Translations under genes and position numbers: made by a program
Shown: positions 34,013 to 42,597 of the stretch, in pieces
How positions within the stretch are numbered: position 1 is the stretch's first letter
Layout of the letters: every line of letters starts with the position of its first letter
Assembly (NCBI GenBank): GCA_024695865.1
Contig: JAILHI010000001.1
Coordinates: forward strand, 17,225 to 81,224
Length of the DNA: 64,000 nucleotides
Direction of reading: 5' to 3'
Source of the DNA: Candidatus Gastranaerophilales bacterium
GTDB lineage: Bacteria; Cyanobacteriota; Vampirovibrionia; Gastranaerophilales; Gastranaerophilaceae
The notes under the pieces: model-generated
The model's input: the letters and a program-made list of their open reading frames with translations, nothing else
Told to the model about the DNA's origin: nothing
Databases searched by the model: none

Positions 34013-35911
34013 TTATGAATAAAGATATTTCATCATTACTGCAACACCGACACGTTTGTCTTTTGCGGTTGAACTGAACTGACCGTCAGCTACATACATA
34101 CCGCCTGTGTAAGTAGTGGTACCTGCCCAAACGTAAGGTGATGCAAGTCCTCTATTTCTGTAACCCAAGCCGTTATATCTTTCAGCAAATTCCATACAGG
34201 AGTCGAAATCACCATCTTTGATAATTTCAGGGTTTTGTGATTTAATAGCATCAATTGCTGCCTCAGTCCAATCGCTGAAGTTTTTGCCTGCGGGAACGTG
34301 AGTTGTCGGTTGACCGAGCGGGTCGCCGTTGTGGAGATATGTTCCGAAGTTACAGCTTCCTTCACGGTAGTGGATTGCACAAATCAATTCTGCGGGAACA
34401 CCTGTTGCTTCCGCAACTTTTTCATATTCTTCTCTGTGTTCTTCAAATGTCTTTTTGAGTTGTGCAAGTTCCTGTTTGTTATAATCTGACAAACATTCTT
34501 CAAAATCGAAATCAAACTTGTTAGCCGCATTTTCTTTTAAGAAGTTATTTCTGTCATTTTTTGCTTCTGCGGTTTTGAGTTTTGCTTCTAATTTTGTAAC
34601 TTCTTTTTGTACTTCTGAAACATCTTTGTCACGTTTTTCTTTGATGTCGCTGATTTTTTCGTCGTATTGTTTAATTTGTTCAGTTACACCTTTTTTCGCA
34701 TCAGAAGGCATGCCTGCGCAGAAACCTTTTGATTCGCTTAAGGTTTTGGATAACAATTCTTCTTTTTGTTTTTCCAATTCCTGATTTTTTGTTTCTAATT
34801 TTTGCTTTTCTTCTTCAGCATTTTTTATTGTTTCATTTTTAAGTTTTTCGTTTTCTTCTTCTTTTGCTTTCTTTTCGTTTTCTAAATTAGAAATTTTGCT
34901 TTCGATTTCTGCTTTTTGAGATGCGACATCTTCACCTTCAAGACCCGACATTGCTTCTTTATTTGAATCAATTTGAGCATCTATATCTTTGATATAACTT
35001 TCATTTGATTTGATAGTTGAATTTGCATCGCTGATAACTTTATCCTGGTCTTTGATGCCCTTTTCATTTTCTTTAATTTCGTTATCGATTTTTTCTTCTT
35101 GTTCTTTGTATTCTTTCAGTTCTTCATCAGAAACGCCATATTTTTTCATAGCATCTTCTTTGGCTTTTTCCTGATCTTGAATTTCTTTATCGGCATCGCC
35201 TTCAATTTTGTCTATTTCATCATTTTTTTCTTGTATCTGCTGTTTAATTTCTTCGGGGGTTTCACCTTTTGCTTCTTCTGTCTTTTTAGTTGAAGCGCCG
35301 CCTGTGCTGCCCGCACCGCCTGCACCGCCCGATCTGCCTGCACTGCCTGCACCGCCTGCTGCTTGAGCTGCTGACGGTTTTTCAGTTTTTTCGGGGTGGG
35401 CATTTTCTTCAGCTTCTTTTATTTTTTCAGGGGTAATTTCTTCTTCTTTTTCTTTTACTTCATCTTCTTTTTTATCTTCGTTTAAAACTTCGTCCATTGT
35501 TGCAGCGAGAGCATCTAAATCAATGCCCAATTCCTGAACAACAGCCTCTAAATCTTCCATTGAAATGTTTGAAGCATCGCCGTCTTTACCGAGAACAGAC
35601 TGAATGAAAGCCTGTGCTTCTTCTGCGGACATTTCGCCGTTTTCATCGCCGTCAGCAGCCTTTTGAACACCTTCTATTTCAAGAAAACTTTTTAAAATAT
35701 TGTTCAAGGCTTCGTCATCGCTTCCGACGCCTGTTGTAAGTAACTGTTCAAAGTCAATCTTTGCCAAATCTTCGGCACTGAGTGATGAAAATACTGATAA
35801 ATTCTTTAAGGCTTCTTCGCTTGTTTTGCCTGTCGTATTACCTGTTTCGCCTGTTTTTCCAACCTGCTGTAAACTCGATAATCTTTTCATTACATAATCA
35901 CTGAAATTCAT
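34013..35911 (-). CDS. EF-hand / coiled-coil / lysozyme-like cell-wall hydrolase
   Basis: A 632-aa protein. The N-terminal ~150 residues include an EF-hand-like loop (DGDENGEMSAEE, residues 87-98). They are followed by a Gly/Ala/Ser-rich linker (about 185-210) and a very long Lys/Glu coiled coil (about 215-450). The C-terminal ~150 residues resemble a lysozyme/transglycosylase fold: LICAIHYREGSCNFGTYLHN with the likely catalytic Glu, then DPLGQPTTH and a DFDSCMEFAERYNGLGY block. There is no classical signal peptide, so export is by an unknown route. The promoter is sigma-28-like. Its design parallels the CHAP protein at 49669. Confidence 0.75.
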   Translation of the reverse strand: MNFSDYVMKRLSSLQQVGKTGETGNTTGKTSEEALKNLSVFSSLSAEDLAKIDFEQLLTTGVGSDDEALNNILKSFLEIEGVQKAADGDENGEMSAEEAQAFIQSVLGKDGDASNISMEDLEAVVQELGIDLDALAATMDEVLNEDKKEDEVKEKEEEITPEKIKEAEENAHPEKTEKPSAAQAAGGAGSAGRSGGAGGAGSTGGASTKKTEEAKGETPEEIKQQIQEKNDEIDKIEGDADKEIQDQEKAKEDAMKKYGVSDEELKEYKEQEEKIDNEIKENEKGIKDQDKVISDANSTIKSNESYIKDIDAQIDSNKEAMSGLEGEDVASQKAEIESKISNLENEKKAKEEENEKLKNETIKNAEEEKQKLETKNQELEKQKEELLSKTLSESKGFCAGMPSDAKKGVTEQIKQYDEKISDIKEKRDKDVSEVQKEVTKLEAKLKTAEAKNDRNNFLKENAANKFDFDFEECLSDYNKQELAQLKKTFEEHREEYEKVAEATGVPAELICAIHYREGSCNFGTYLHNGDPLGQPTTHVPAGKNFSDWTEAAIDAIKSQNPEIIKDGDFDSCMEFAERYNGLGYRNRGLASPYVWAGTTTYTGGMYVADGQFSSTAKDKRVGVAVMMKYLYS

Positions 35912-35945
35912 GACTTTTACCTTTTTTCTTACACTTACATGTATT
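35912..35945 (-). promoter_or_regulatory. Shared 5' leader of EF-hand hydrolase 1
   Basis: Contains CATGTAAGTGTAAG and then AAAAAAGG before the ATG. The same CATGTAAGTGTAAG occurs in the leader of the CHAP protein gene (51535-51564). Confidence 0.55.
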
Positions 35946-35973
35946 TTATCGGCATTTTCCGAAAAAAAATTTA
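35946..35973 (-). promoter_or_regulatory. Sigma-28-like promoter of EF-hand hydrolase 1
   Basis: Minus-strand TAAATTTT (35973-35966), 12-bp spacer, then GCCGATAA (35953-35946), an exact match to the sigma-28/FliA/SigD -10 consensus. No sigma-70 -10 box is present here. Confidence 0.6.
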
Positions 35974-36072
35974 ATTTTTAAACAAAAAATTGTAACAATT
36001 GTTTACAAATAAAAAGAAAAAATATATCATATAATTATTTAGAAAAATTATTTTAATCACAAAAAGGTAAAA

Positions 36073-37194
36073 ATGAAAAAAATAAAAGTATTAACTGTTT
36101 TCGGAACAAGACCCGAGGCTATAAAAATGGCGCCGCTTGTCAAAGAACTTGAAAAAAATTCCGATTTTTTTGAAAGTATTGTCTGCGTAACGGCACAGCA
36201 CAGAGAAATGCTGGATTCGGTTTTAAATTTGTTTGAAATAAAACCCGATTTTGACCTGAATATTATGAAAGCCAATCAAAATTTGTGGTCGATAACTTCC
36301 GACGTTTTATTAAAAATGAAAGAAGTTTATGAGCAAGTAAATCCCGATATTGTACTTGTTCACGGCGACACAACAACATCAATGGCGGCAGGACTTTCCG
36401 CTTTTTATGCGAAGATTCCCGTAGGACACGTTGAGGCGGGCTTGAGAACCTTTGACAAATACAACCCCTTCCCCGAGGAAATTAACAGAGTTGTGGTTGA
36501 CTCTTTGTGCGAATACCATTTTGCGCCGACGGAAACTTCTATGCAAAATTTAAAAAATGCACAAATTCCATTAAAGCATGCCTATAAGACAGGTAATACC
36601 GTAATTGATGCGCTTTTATACATAGTAAAAAACAAAGAGGCGGATATATCAAAATTAAACCTTGATGAAACGAAAAAAACGGTTCTGGTTACCGCTCACA
36701 GACGTGAAAATTTTGGAGAGCCGATTAAAAACATTTGCAGGGCTATTATAAAACTCGTTGAAGAAAACAAAGACATTCAGGTCATATACCCTGTTCACCC
36801 CAATCCGAACATCAAAAATACGGTATATGAAATGCTTCAAAACAGAGAACGTATAATTTTGACGGAACCGCAGGATTATGCGCCCTTTTCCACTCTTATG
36901 AAAAAATCTTATCTGATTATGACGGATTCGGGCGGAGTGCAGGAAGAAGCACCCTCACTAGCCAAGCCCGTACTTGTTTTGAGAAGAACAACCGAAAGAC
37001 CCGAAGCGGTGGAATACGGAACGGTTAAACTTGTCGGAACGGAAACAGAGGATATCTTCAAAGCGGCGAATTTGCTTTTAAATAATGAGGAAGAATATAA
37101 AAAAATGTCCGATGCAATTAACCCTTACGGCGACGGAACCGCATCAAAACAGATTATCGAAATTTTAAAAACAGTAAAAAAAGCAGATGATTAA
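36073..37194 (+). CDS. wecB: UDP-N-acetylglucosamine 2-epimerase (non-hydrolysing)
   Basis: Interconverts UDP-GlcNAc and UDP-ManNAc for surface polymers. It is full length (373 aa) with TVFGTRPEAIKMAPL, LVHGDTTTSMA, VGHVEAGLRTFDKYNPFPEE (20 residues), VTAHRRENFG, the TDSGGVQEEAPSL loop and a VLRRTTERPEAV motif. The product UDP-ManNAc is the donor used by many WecG/TagA-type transferases, such as the one at 7805. An AAAAAGG site and a TATAAT at 36030-36035 precede it. Its last four bases overlap the convergent superoxide reductase gene. Confidence 0.95.
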   Translation: MKKIKVLTVFGTRPEAIKMAPLVKELEKNSDFFESIVCVTAQHREMLDSVLNLFEIKPDFDLNIMKANQNLWSITSDVLLKMKEVYEQVNPDIVLVHGDTTTSMAAGLSAFYAKIPVGHVEAGLRTFDKYNPFPEEINRVVVDSLCEYHFAPTETSMQNLKNAQIPLKHAYKTGNTVIDALLYIVKNKEADISKLNLDETKKTVLVTAHRRENFGEPIKNICRAIIKLVEENKDIQVIYPVHPNPNIKNTVYEMLQNRERIILTEPQDYAPFSTLMKKSYLIMTDSGGVQEEAPSLAKPVLVLRRTTERPEAVEYGTVKLVGTETEDIFKAANLLLNNEEEYKKMSDAINPYGDGTASKQIIEILKTVKKADD

Positions 37195-37598
37195 TCTGCT
37201 TTTTCTTTGGATAATTCAGCCTCATAAAGCCCGTGGATATTGCAAAATTCTCTTGCCTTAAAATGTCTGCACACACATTCTAAATCTAATTCAGGTTTTT
37301 CTTTCGGGTTTAAAAAGACCCGTTTAAGATACTTTCCGTCTTTTGAAACTGCCTCTATAAACATAATATAATGTTCTTCTGTCATCGGGTGTTCAACTGA
37401 ACCTACACGAATTAAATATTTGTCATTTTCGGTTTTAACAAGAACAGGCAGGTGTTTTTCGTACATGGTTTCTTCTTTTGCCGCTTCAATTTTTTCCATT
37501 GGCTTTCCGCAGCAAACAAGTTCGCCAAAGCCGCTACCGACAACCTCTACAATATTTCCGCAAATTTTACATCTGTATAATTCATTCAATTCGGTCAT
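37191..37598 (-). CDS. Desulfoferrodoxin-type superoxide reductase
   Basis: Two-iron superoxide reductase that turns superoxide to peroxide without making oxygen. Centre I (rubredoxin-like) has Cys10, Cys13, Cys29 and Cys30. Centre II has His49, His70, His76, Cys119 and His122, with the catalytic Lys48 in EKHLP. All ligands are present. Typical of anaerobes. The AAAGGAG ribosome site lies within one arm of a long palindrome next to the -10 box. It is a single gene, convergent with wecB. Confidence 0.95.
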   Translation of the reverse strand: MTELNELYRCKICGNIVEVVGSGFGELVCCGKPMEKIEAAKEETMYEKHLPVLVKTENDKYLIRVGSVEHPMTEEHYIMFIEAVSKDGKYLKRVFLNPKEKPELDLECVCRHFKAREFCNIHGLYEAELSKEKAD

Positions 37599-37602
37599 AA
37601 AA

Positions 37603-37636
37603 AATCTCCTTTACGTTATACATAAAGGAGATTATA
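37603..37636 (-). promoter_or_regulatory. Promoter with operator-like palindrome of the superoxide reductase gene
   Basis: Minus-strand TATAAT (37636-37631) runs into an 11-bp inverted repeat AATCTCCTTTA-N9-TAAAGGAGATT (37603-37613 / 37623-37633). The start of transcription should fall inside the first arm, so a DNA operator is more likely than an RNA hairpin. The second arm contains the ribosome-binding site. Confidence 0.5.
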
Positions 37637-37680
37637 CGATATTTAACAATTTTTCATTGCCTTTTAAATCAGCCTGATGA

Positions 37681-39030
37681 CTACAATTTTTCAATTTCCT
37701 CAATTAACCGGTTTTCAAACATTTTTACCTGCGATGAGGGGAAAACAAAGTTTTGGATTAAAATTGCGACGGAATAAACTTTTCCGTTATCCGCAATAAC
37801 ATAACCCGTAAGACCGCTGACACTGGATAACGTTCCCGTTTTTAAGAAAACCTTTCCTCTGTGGTTTAACATTCTGTTAGACAGAGTGCCTTCACCGGGT
37901 TGTGCAAGGATTGATTTCATTTTGTCCGCACCTTTTTCGGCATACAGTTTATTTAATGCGTTTGTCATAAAATCAACGTTCAAAAGATTATTTCTGCTGA
38001 CACCGCTAGCATCTGCGATAACAATTTCAGAAGTATCAAGTCCGTTTTTCTGCCAGTAATCATAGAAAACGTTAACCTGATTAGCAAGATTTGCCTGAGA
38101 ATTTGCCTGAACACCGCCTGCAATTTTTGCATAAGTTTCTGCGCAGTAATTATCACTGTCTTTTAATATTTTTTCAATAACAACAGAAGAAAAGTGAGCA
38201 ATTTCGTTGACTTTCTTTGCTCCTGCGGGAACCTGTGCGTTAAGAGCAGATTTATTGTCGATTTTAATGTTGGAACGGCTTAAATAATCAAACAATCTTT
38301 TCTGAAAATATCTTTTCATATTATTTACGGGAACCGCAACGTTTGTATTTGCGGACATTGTGCCGTTTATGCAGATAATATCGGGAGAAATCCAGTCATG
38401 TCTGATTGCATACAAGTCGTTTGATTTTCCGACTTTAACCGCATTTAAAACGGGTAAAGAGTATTCTGTCGGCGATTTAACGACAGGTGCGCCGTTTTCG
38501 TTTTTTGAAACAGAAATGTTTACAAGATTACCGTCAAGATTGTAGGCGCTGAATTTTGGCATTAATTTGTTTGTGCCGTCGTCCCACATCCAGCCGACAC
38601 CCCATTCAACATTATCCATAACGGAATCATCAAAATAAACGTTTTTGAAATGGTTATAACCGAGAGCCTTTATGGCTTTAGCGGCTTCCTTCAAGTCTAA
38701 CGATGTAAGTAACGGGTCAGCACCCAATTTTACAATCAGATTGCCGTCATAAACGTAAAATTCCGTTCTGAACAAATAGTCTTCGCCCAACACGTCAAGT
38801 GCGGGGAAAACCGTGAAAACTTTTTGTGTTGAGGCGGGGTGAAGTAATTTCTTCTCATTGTACTGATAAACAACTTTTCCCGACTCCGCATCTTTTACGG
38901 AAACGGCTATCGTTGAGGTTGTATCAAGTTTTGACTCTTTGATAAGAGTATTTACACCGTTTGCAAAAACAGTTTGCGCCATGCCCGATAAAAATAATAA
39001 CGCTATAAAAATTTTAAAAATATTTTTCAT
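37681..39030 (-). CDS. dacB: D-alanyl-D-alanine carboxypeptidase/endopeptidase, PBP4 type
   Basis: Periplasmic class C penicillin-binding protein that trims or cleaves peptidoglycan cross-links. It has a Sec signal peptide (about 1-23) and the three active-site motifs: STQK (Ser67), SDN (in ILKDSDNYCAE) and KTGTLSSVSGL. The large inserted domain between SxxK and SxN is present. At 449 aa it is normal for DacB. Its ATG overlaps the stop of the amidase gene by one base. Confidence 0.93.
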   Translation of the reverse strand: MKNIFKIFIALLFLSGMAQTVFANGVNTLIKESKLDTTSTIAVSVKDAESGKVVYQYNEKKLLHPASTQKVFTVFPALDVLGEDYLFRTEFYVYDGNLIVKLGADPLLTSLDLKEAAKAIKALGYNHFKNVYFDDSVMDNVEWGVGWMWDDGTNKLMPKFSAYNLDGNLVNISVSKNENGAPVVKSPTEYSLPVLNAVKVGKSNDLYAIRHDWISPDIICINGTMSANTNVAVPVNNMKRYFQKRLFDYLSRSNIKIDNKSALNAQVPAGAKKVNEIAHFSSVVIEKILKDSDNYCAETYAKIAGGVQANSQANLANQVNVFYDYWQKNGLDTSEIVIADASGVSRNNLLNVDFMTNALNKLYAEKGADKMKSILAQPGEGTLSNRMLNHRGKVFLKTGTLSSVSGLTGYVIADNGKVYSVAILIQNFVFPSSQVKMFENRLIEEIEKL

Positions 39031-39836
39031 TAAACCTCCAAGGAATATTTTTCATGTCTGTCAGAAAGTGTTTTAACCTTTTCTCTGAGATTTTTCATTT
39101 CGGAAAAATCTATTTCCGCAAACAAAACATCTTCTTCTTCTTTCAGAGAAGCGATAGTTTCGCCGAGCGGTGATAAAACAACGGAATGACCAAGATTGTA
39201 AATACCGTTTTGAATTTCACCCGTCTGAGAAACAGCAATCATAAAAGACTGATTTTCGATTGCTCTTGCGGTTGAAAGAGTTTGCCAATGCAGTTTTCTG
39301 CTTTTGGGCCATGCCGCTACGTTGACAAGTAAATCGGCTCCGCCGTAGGCATAACATCTGTAAATTTCGGGAAATCTTATATCGTAACAAATCGTAAGCC
39401 CTATTTTACTGACATCGGTTTGAACCATAACAGGTTTTTCGCCTCTGACGGAATTAAGATTTTCCGTATCGCCGAGGTAAGAATATAAGTGCATTTTGTC
39501 ATAATGCGCAATCAATTCACCTTTTCTGTCAAAAACGGGGCATGTATTTTTAATTTCACCGTTTTCATCACGTCTTGCAAAAGAGCCGCCAATAACATTT
39601 GAATTAAATCTTTTTGCAATATCGGATAAAAATTTAATGATTTTTGAATTTTCAAAACTTTCAGCAACCTGTGCATATATGTCGCAAAACCAGCCCGTTG
39701 CAAACAATTCGGGTAAAATTATCAAATCGGGATTGTAAGATTCTTTTCCCTCTAAAAGTTTTGAAACTTTAGCGAAATTTGCCTCTTTGTCACCTAAAAC
39801 CGATTGCATCTGAACGATTAAAACTTTCACTTTCAA
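39030..39836 (-). CDS. Nit-type carbon-nitrogen hydrolase (omega-amidase-like)
   Basis: Nitrilase-superfamily enzyme with the complete Glu43-Lys114-Cys150 triad (LPELFATGW, HYDKMHLY, ICYDIRFPE). Length (268 aa) and the YDIRFPE motif point to the omega-amidase/Nit2 or deaminated-glutathione amidase branch. Function within the branch is uncertain. It is cytosolic, with no signal peptide, and is in one operon with dacB. Confidence 0.85.
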   Translation of the reverse strand: MKVKVLIVQMQSVLGDKEANFAKVSKLLEGKESYNPDLIILPELFATGWFCDIYAQVAESFENSKIIKFLSDIAKRFNSNVIGGSFARRDENGEIKNTCPVFDRKGELIAHYDKMHLYSYLGDTENLNSVRGEKPVMVQTDVSKIGLTICYDIRFPEIYRCYAYGGADLLVNVAAWPKSRKLHWQTLSTARAIENQSFMIAVSQTGEIQNGIYNLGHSVVLSPLGETIASLKEEEDVLFAEIDFSEMKNLREKVKTLSDRHEKYSLEV

Positions 39837-40059
39837 TCTCCCAATAGATATATATATAAATTTTATTATGAATTACTTTTTTTGTCAGAAAAATAATAAA
39901 ACTTAATTATGTTATAAAATTAATTGTAAATTTTTGTAACGATTTAAAACATGCGAAAACCATGCGGGGCAATTATTTCAGCAAAAATTACTTTATTATC
40001 TTGTAGGCAAAATGGATATATTTTGACCGAGATAGCAGAGATATTAGGAAATAAACACA

Positions 40060-40869
40060 TTGAAAGTACAAGATGTACAAAAATTGAATAATATCAATGA
40101 AACGGCTTCCGCTCAGGCGGCTAAATTACGTTACGGTTTCGGAACGTATGCTGCACCGAGAGTACAGGAAGACTTGTACAGTCTGACAAGCAATCTGGTT
40201 AAAAAGAACCCGATTGAATCCGTTTATGAAAAATTCTTGGCAAAATATAATCCTAATGCCTTACTCGAAAAATACATGTCGGAAGATGCAGTTAACAAAA
40301 TGCTTGAAAAAGCTCCGATTGTAAATCAGATACTTGCAGAAAAGGGTGTTCAGCCTAAGGCTTGCATAGACAACCTGAAGAACATAAAAAATTCTCATGT
40401 CAAAACAACTGTTGATGTTGCAGTTGCACTTGCGGATGAAATGAATTTGTCCACCGAGGATAAACAAATTGTTGCTTTAGGTTCTATCTTCCACGATTTC
40501 GGAAAAATTATGATTCCGGAAGAAGTTTTAAACAAACACGGTAAATTATCCGCTTCTGAAAGAAGTATCGTTGATACACACAGCCAAATCGGTTATGAAC
40601 TTCTCAAGACCACAGGCATGGATTCAAGAGCGTTGGCTATCGTAAGAAACCACCACAGATCTGCATCTATGACAAACGACGTATTATCAAAAATCGTTTC
40701 GGTTGCTGACGTATATTCCGCTTTAACCGAAGAAAGACCTTATAAAGCAAAAATGTCAAATGACGATGCTTTTACTATCATGAAGGCTTTCGTTGAAGAA
40801 GGTAAATTAGACGGTCAAATTGTTGACGCATTGTACAATCATTTAGAAAATAACGAACAGGCGGCTTAA
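40060..40869 (+). CDS. HD-domain phosphohydrolase, HD-GYP-like without GYP
   Basis: A 269-aa protein. The N-terminal ~105 residues show no clear family. The rest is an HD domain with His113, HD at 145-146 (FHDFGK), H174, HH at 198-199 and ADVYSALTEERPYK, the order of HD-GYP cyclic-di-GMP phosphodiesterases. The GYP signature that should follow the HH pair is absent (HHRSASMTNDVLSK instead). It may have lost c-di-GMP specificity or act on another nucleotide. TTG start at 40060 with AGGAA nine bases upstream; no ATG is usable. Confidence 0.75.
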   Translation: MKVQDVQKLNNINETASAQAAKLRYGFGTYAAPRVQEDLYSLTSNLVKKNPIESVYEKFLAKYNPNALLEKYMSEDAVNKMLEKAPIVNQILAEKGVQPKACIDNLKNIKNSHVKTTVDVAVALADEMNLSTEDKQIVALGSIFHDFGKIMIPEEVLNKHGKLSASERSIVDTHSQIGYELLKTTGMDSRALAIVRNHHRSASMTNDVLSKIVSVADVYSALTEERPYKAKMSNDDAFTIMKAFVEEGKLDGQIVDALYNHLENNEQAA

Positions 40870-40936
40870 ACAGAAAAAAGATTTTTAACGTAAGACGATA
40901 TAAGAGTGTGGGGCGATTGCCCAGTGAGTTTATTTT

Positions 40937-40972
40937 AATTAACCTTTAATTAAAAGGTTAATTTTTTTTTGC
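40937..40972 (+). terminator. Intrinsic terminator after the HD gene
   Basis: ATTAACCTTT-AATTA-AAAGGTTAAT with a long T-run. About 70 bases of 3' untranslated sequence, including a small GGGC-GATT-GCCC hairpin near 40913, precede it. Confidence 0.85.
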
Positions 40973-41017
40973 TTTTGAAGCACCCTGAAATTTATCATTT
41001 TTTTGTTATTTCGGTGC

Positions 41018-41045
41018 TTGACAAATATTTTTATAGTTCTATAAT
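41018..41045 (+). promoter_or_regulatory. Sigma-70-type promoter of trpR-trpB
   Basis: Perfect TTGACA (41018-41023), 16-bp spacer, perfect TATAAT (41040-41045). The ATG at 41052 is only six bases beyond, so a leaderless transcript is predicted. Confidence 0.75.
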
Positions 41046-41063
41046 GTTTCTATGAATAGAAAC
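41046..41063 (+). promoter_or_regulatory. Operator-like perfect palindrome over the trpR start codon
   Basis: GTTTCTAT-GA-ATAGAAAC, an 8+2+8 perfect inverted repeat directly after the -10 box. It covers the expected start of transcription and the ATG. A half-site-like AGTTCTAT lies in the spacer. It is a strong candidate for autoregulation by the TrpR-family product. Confidence 0.6.
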
Positions 41064-41351
41064 AAAAACGACGAAATATACGAATTGACAAACTTTGTCA
41101 GAAACCTCAACACAAAAGATGAAGTGGTGAATTTCATGATTGAAATTTTAACCAAGTCCGAACTGGAAACTTTATCTAAACGATGGCGGATTTTGAACAT
41201 GCTTCTTGAAGGCAGAACCCAGCGAGAAATTGCACAGGAACTGAAAGTCAGTTTATGCAAAGTTACAAGAGGGTCAAAGATTTTAAAAAATTCAAAATCG
41301 GTTGTAGGAAAATACTTGATAAAGGAGAAAAGAAATGGAAACGTTAAATAA
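41052..41351 (+). CDS. TrpR-family transcriptional repressor
   Basis: A 99-aa all-helical TrpR/YerC-superfamily protein. The pattern [20 protein letters not shown] and the helix-turn-helix [20 protein letters not shown] (20 residues) match the TrpR DNA-binding region. It is directly upstream of and overlaps trpB by 17 bp, so control of tryptophan metabolism is likely. YerC-type proteins look similar, but context favours Trp. The ATG follows the -10 box so closely that translation should be leaderless. Confidence 0.85.
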   Translation: MNRNKNDEIYELTNFVRNLNTKDEVVNFMIEILTKSELETLSKRWRILNMLLEGRTQREIAQELKVSLCKVTRGSKILKNSKSVVGKYLIKEKRNGNVK

Positions 41352-42540
41352 AAAATACAACATAGCACCGACAAAAGACGGCTTTTTCGGAAATTACGGC
41401 GGACAGTTCCTGCCCGAAGGATTAAAACAGGAATTTGAACATATATATGAAGAGTTTTTAAAATACAAAGACGATGCCGAATTTAACGAAGAACTTGATT
41501 ATTTGCTTAAAAATTACGCAGGCAGACCGTCCCCTGTATATTTTGCGAGAAATTTATCCGCAAAATACGGAAGTGAAATTTACTTAAAAAGAGAAGATTT
41601 AAACCACACGGGAGCACACAAAATCAATCATTCGCTCGGTGAAGCCTTACTCGCAAAGAAAATGGGCAAAAAGAAACTCATTGCCGAAACGGGCGCAGGT
41701 CAACACGGTGTTGCAATCGCAACAGCGGCGGCACTTATGGGACTTGAATGTGATATTTACATGGGCGAAGTGGATATTGAAAAGGAAAAACCGAATGTTT
41801 TCAGAATGAAAATTTTGGGTGCAAACATTGTATCCGTCAAAAGCGGTACAAGAACGCTTAAAGAAGCGGTTGATGAAGCCTTTATCGCTTATTCAAAGGA
41901 ATACGAAACGGCGATGTATGCGATAGGCTCGGCGGTAGGCCCTCACCCGTTCCCGATGATTATTGAGCATTTTCAGTCGGTAATCGGCAGAGAGGCAAGA
42001 GCACAGTTTATGGAGCAAACGGGAAGATTACCCGATTACGTTGCGGCATGTGTCGGCGGCGGCTCAAACGCAATAGGTCTTTTCAGCGGATTTTTGGAAG
42101 ACACCGAAGTTCAGATTTTCGGGGTTGAACCGCTTGGAAAAGGTACAAACCTCGGTCAGAACGCAGCAAGCATGACTTACGGCAAAGACGGTATTATTCA
42201 CGGTTTTAAATGCAGAGTTTTACAGGACGAACAGGGAAATGCCGCAAATGCTTATTCTATCGCAAGCGGACTCGATTACCCCGGAGTCGGCCCGAAACAT
42301 TGTTATCTTAACGATATCGGCAGAGTAAAATATGATGTAATCAGCGACGAAGAAGCCGTTAATGCCTTTTACGATTTATCGGAAACCGAAGGCATTATAC
42401 CTGCTCTTGAAAGTTCACATGCCGTTGCTTACGGTATAAAACTTGCAAAAGAAAACAAAGGCAAAAAGATACTTGTCAACCTTTCAGGCAGAGGGGATAA
42501 AGATATCCAGTACGTGCTTGAAAATTATCCTAAATTTTAA
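41335..42540 (+). CDS. trpB: Tryptophan synthase beta chain
   Basis: PLP enzyme joining indole and serine to tryptophan. PLP-binding Lys96 is in [11 protein letters not shown], catalytic Glu118 in AETGAGQHG, the phosphate loop is [10 protein letters not shown] and the C-terminal block is NLSGRGDKD. It is full length (401 aa), TrpB1 type. An AAAGGAG site inside the end of trpR drives it. trpA and other trp genes do not follow; a terminator closes the unit. This arrangement fits indole salvage, if trpA is absent from the genome. Confidence 0.97.
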   Translation: METLNKKYNIAPTKDGFFGNYGGQFLPEGLKQEFEHIYEEFLKYKDDAEFNEELDYLLKNYAGRPSPVYFARNLSAKYGSEIYLKREDLNHTGAHKINHSLGEALLAKKMGKKKLIAETGAGQHGVAIATAAALMGLECDIYMGEVDIEKEKPNVFRMKILGANIVSVKSGTRTLKEAVDEAFIAYSKEYETAMYAIGSAVGPHPFPMIIEHFQSVIGREARAQFMEQTGRLPDYVAACVGGGSNAIGLFSGFLEDTEVQIFGVEPLGKGTNLGQNAASMTYGKDGIIHGFKCRVLQDEQGNAANAYSIASGLDYPGVGPKHCYLNDIGRVKYDVISDEEAVNAFYDLSETEGIIPALESSHAVAYGIKLAKENKGKKILVNLSGRGDKDIQYVLENYPKF

Positions 42541-42564
42541 GAACAAATTTCTCCGTTCGTTTTG

Positions 42565-42597
42565 AAAAGGGGTTACAACAGTAATCCCTTTTTTATA
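42565..42597. terminator. Bidirectional terminator between trpB and lepB
   Basis: AAAAGGGGTTAC-AACA-GTAATCCCTTTT with one G-T pair, A-run left and T-run right. The stop codon of the convergent lepB overlaps its right end. Confidence 0.75.

Noticed and set aside
34298..35293. Several short + frames over the coiled-coil gene
   Set aside because: Phe/Ser/Leu-rich reflections of a Lys/Glu coiled coil on the opposite strand; no start signals.
39837..40059. Cyclic-di-GMP riboswitch before the HD gene
   Set aside because: Tempting by context (GCGAAAACCATGCGG), but the conserved GEMM core and tetraloop-receptor sequence are not there.
40870..40936. Riboswitch or attenuator upstream of trpR
   Set aside because: A GGGC-GATT-GCCC hairpin and a terminator are present, but they lie before the trpR promoter and end the HD gene; nothing resembles a Trp leader peptide.
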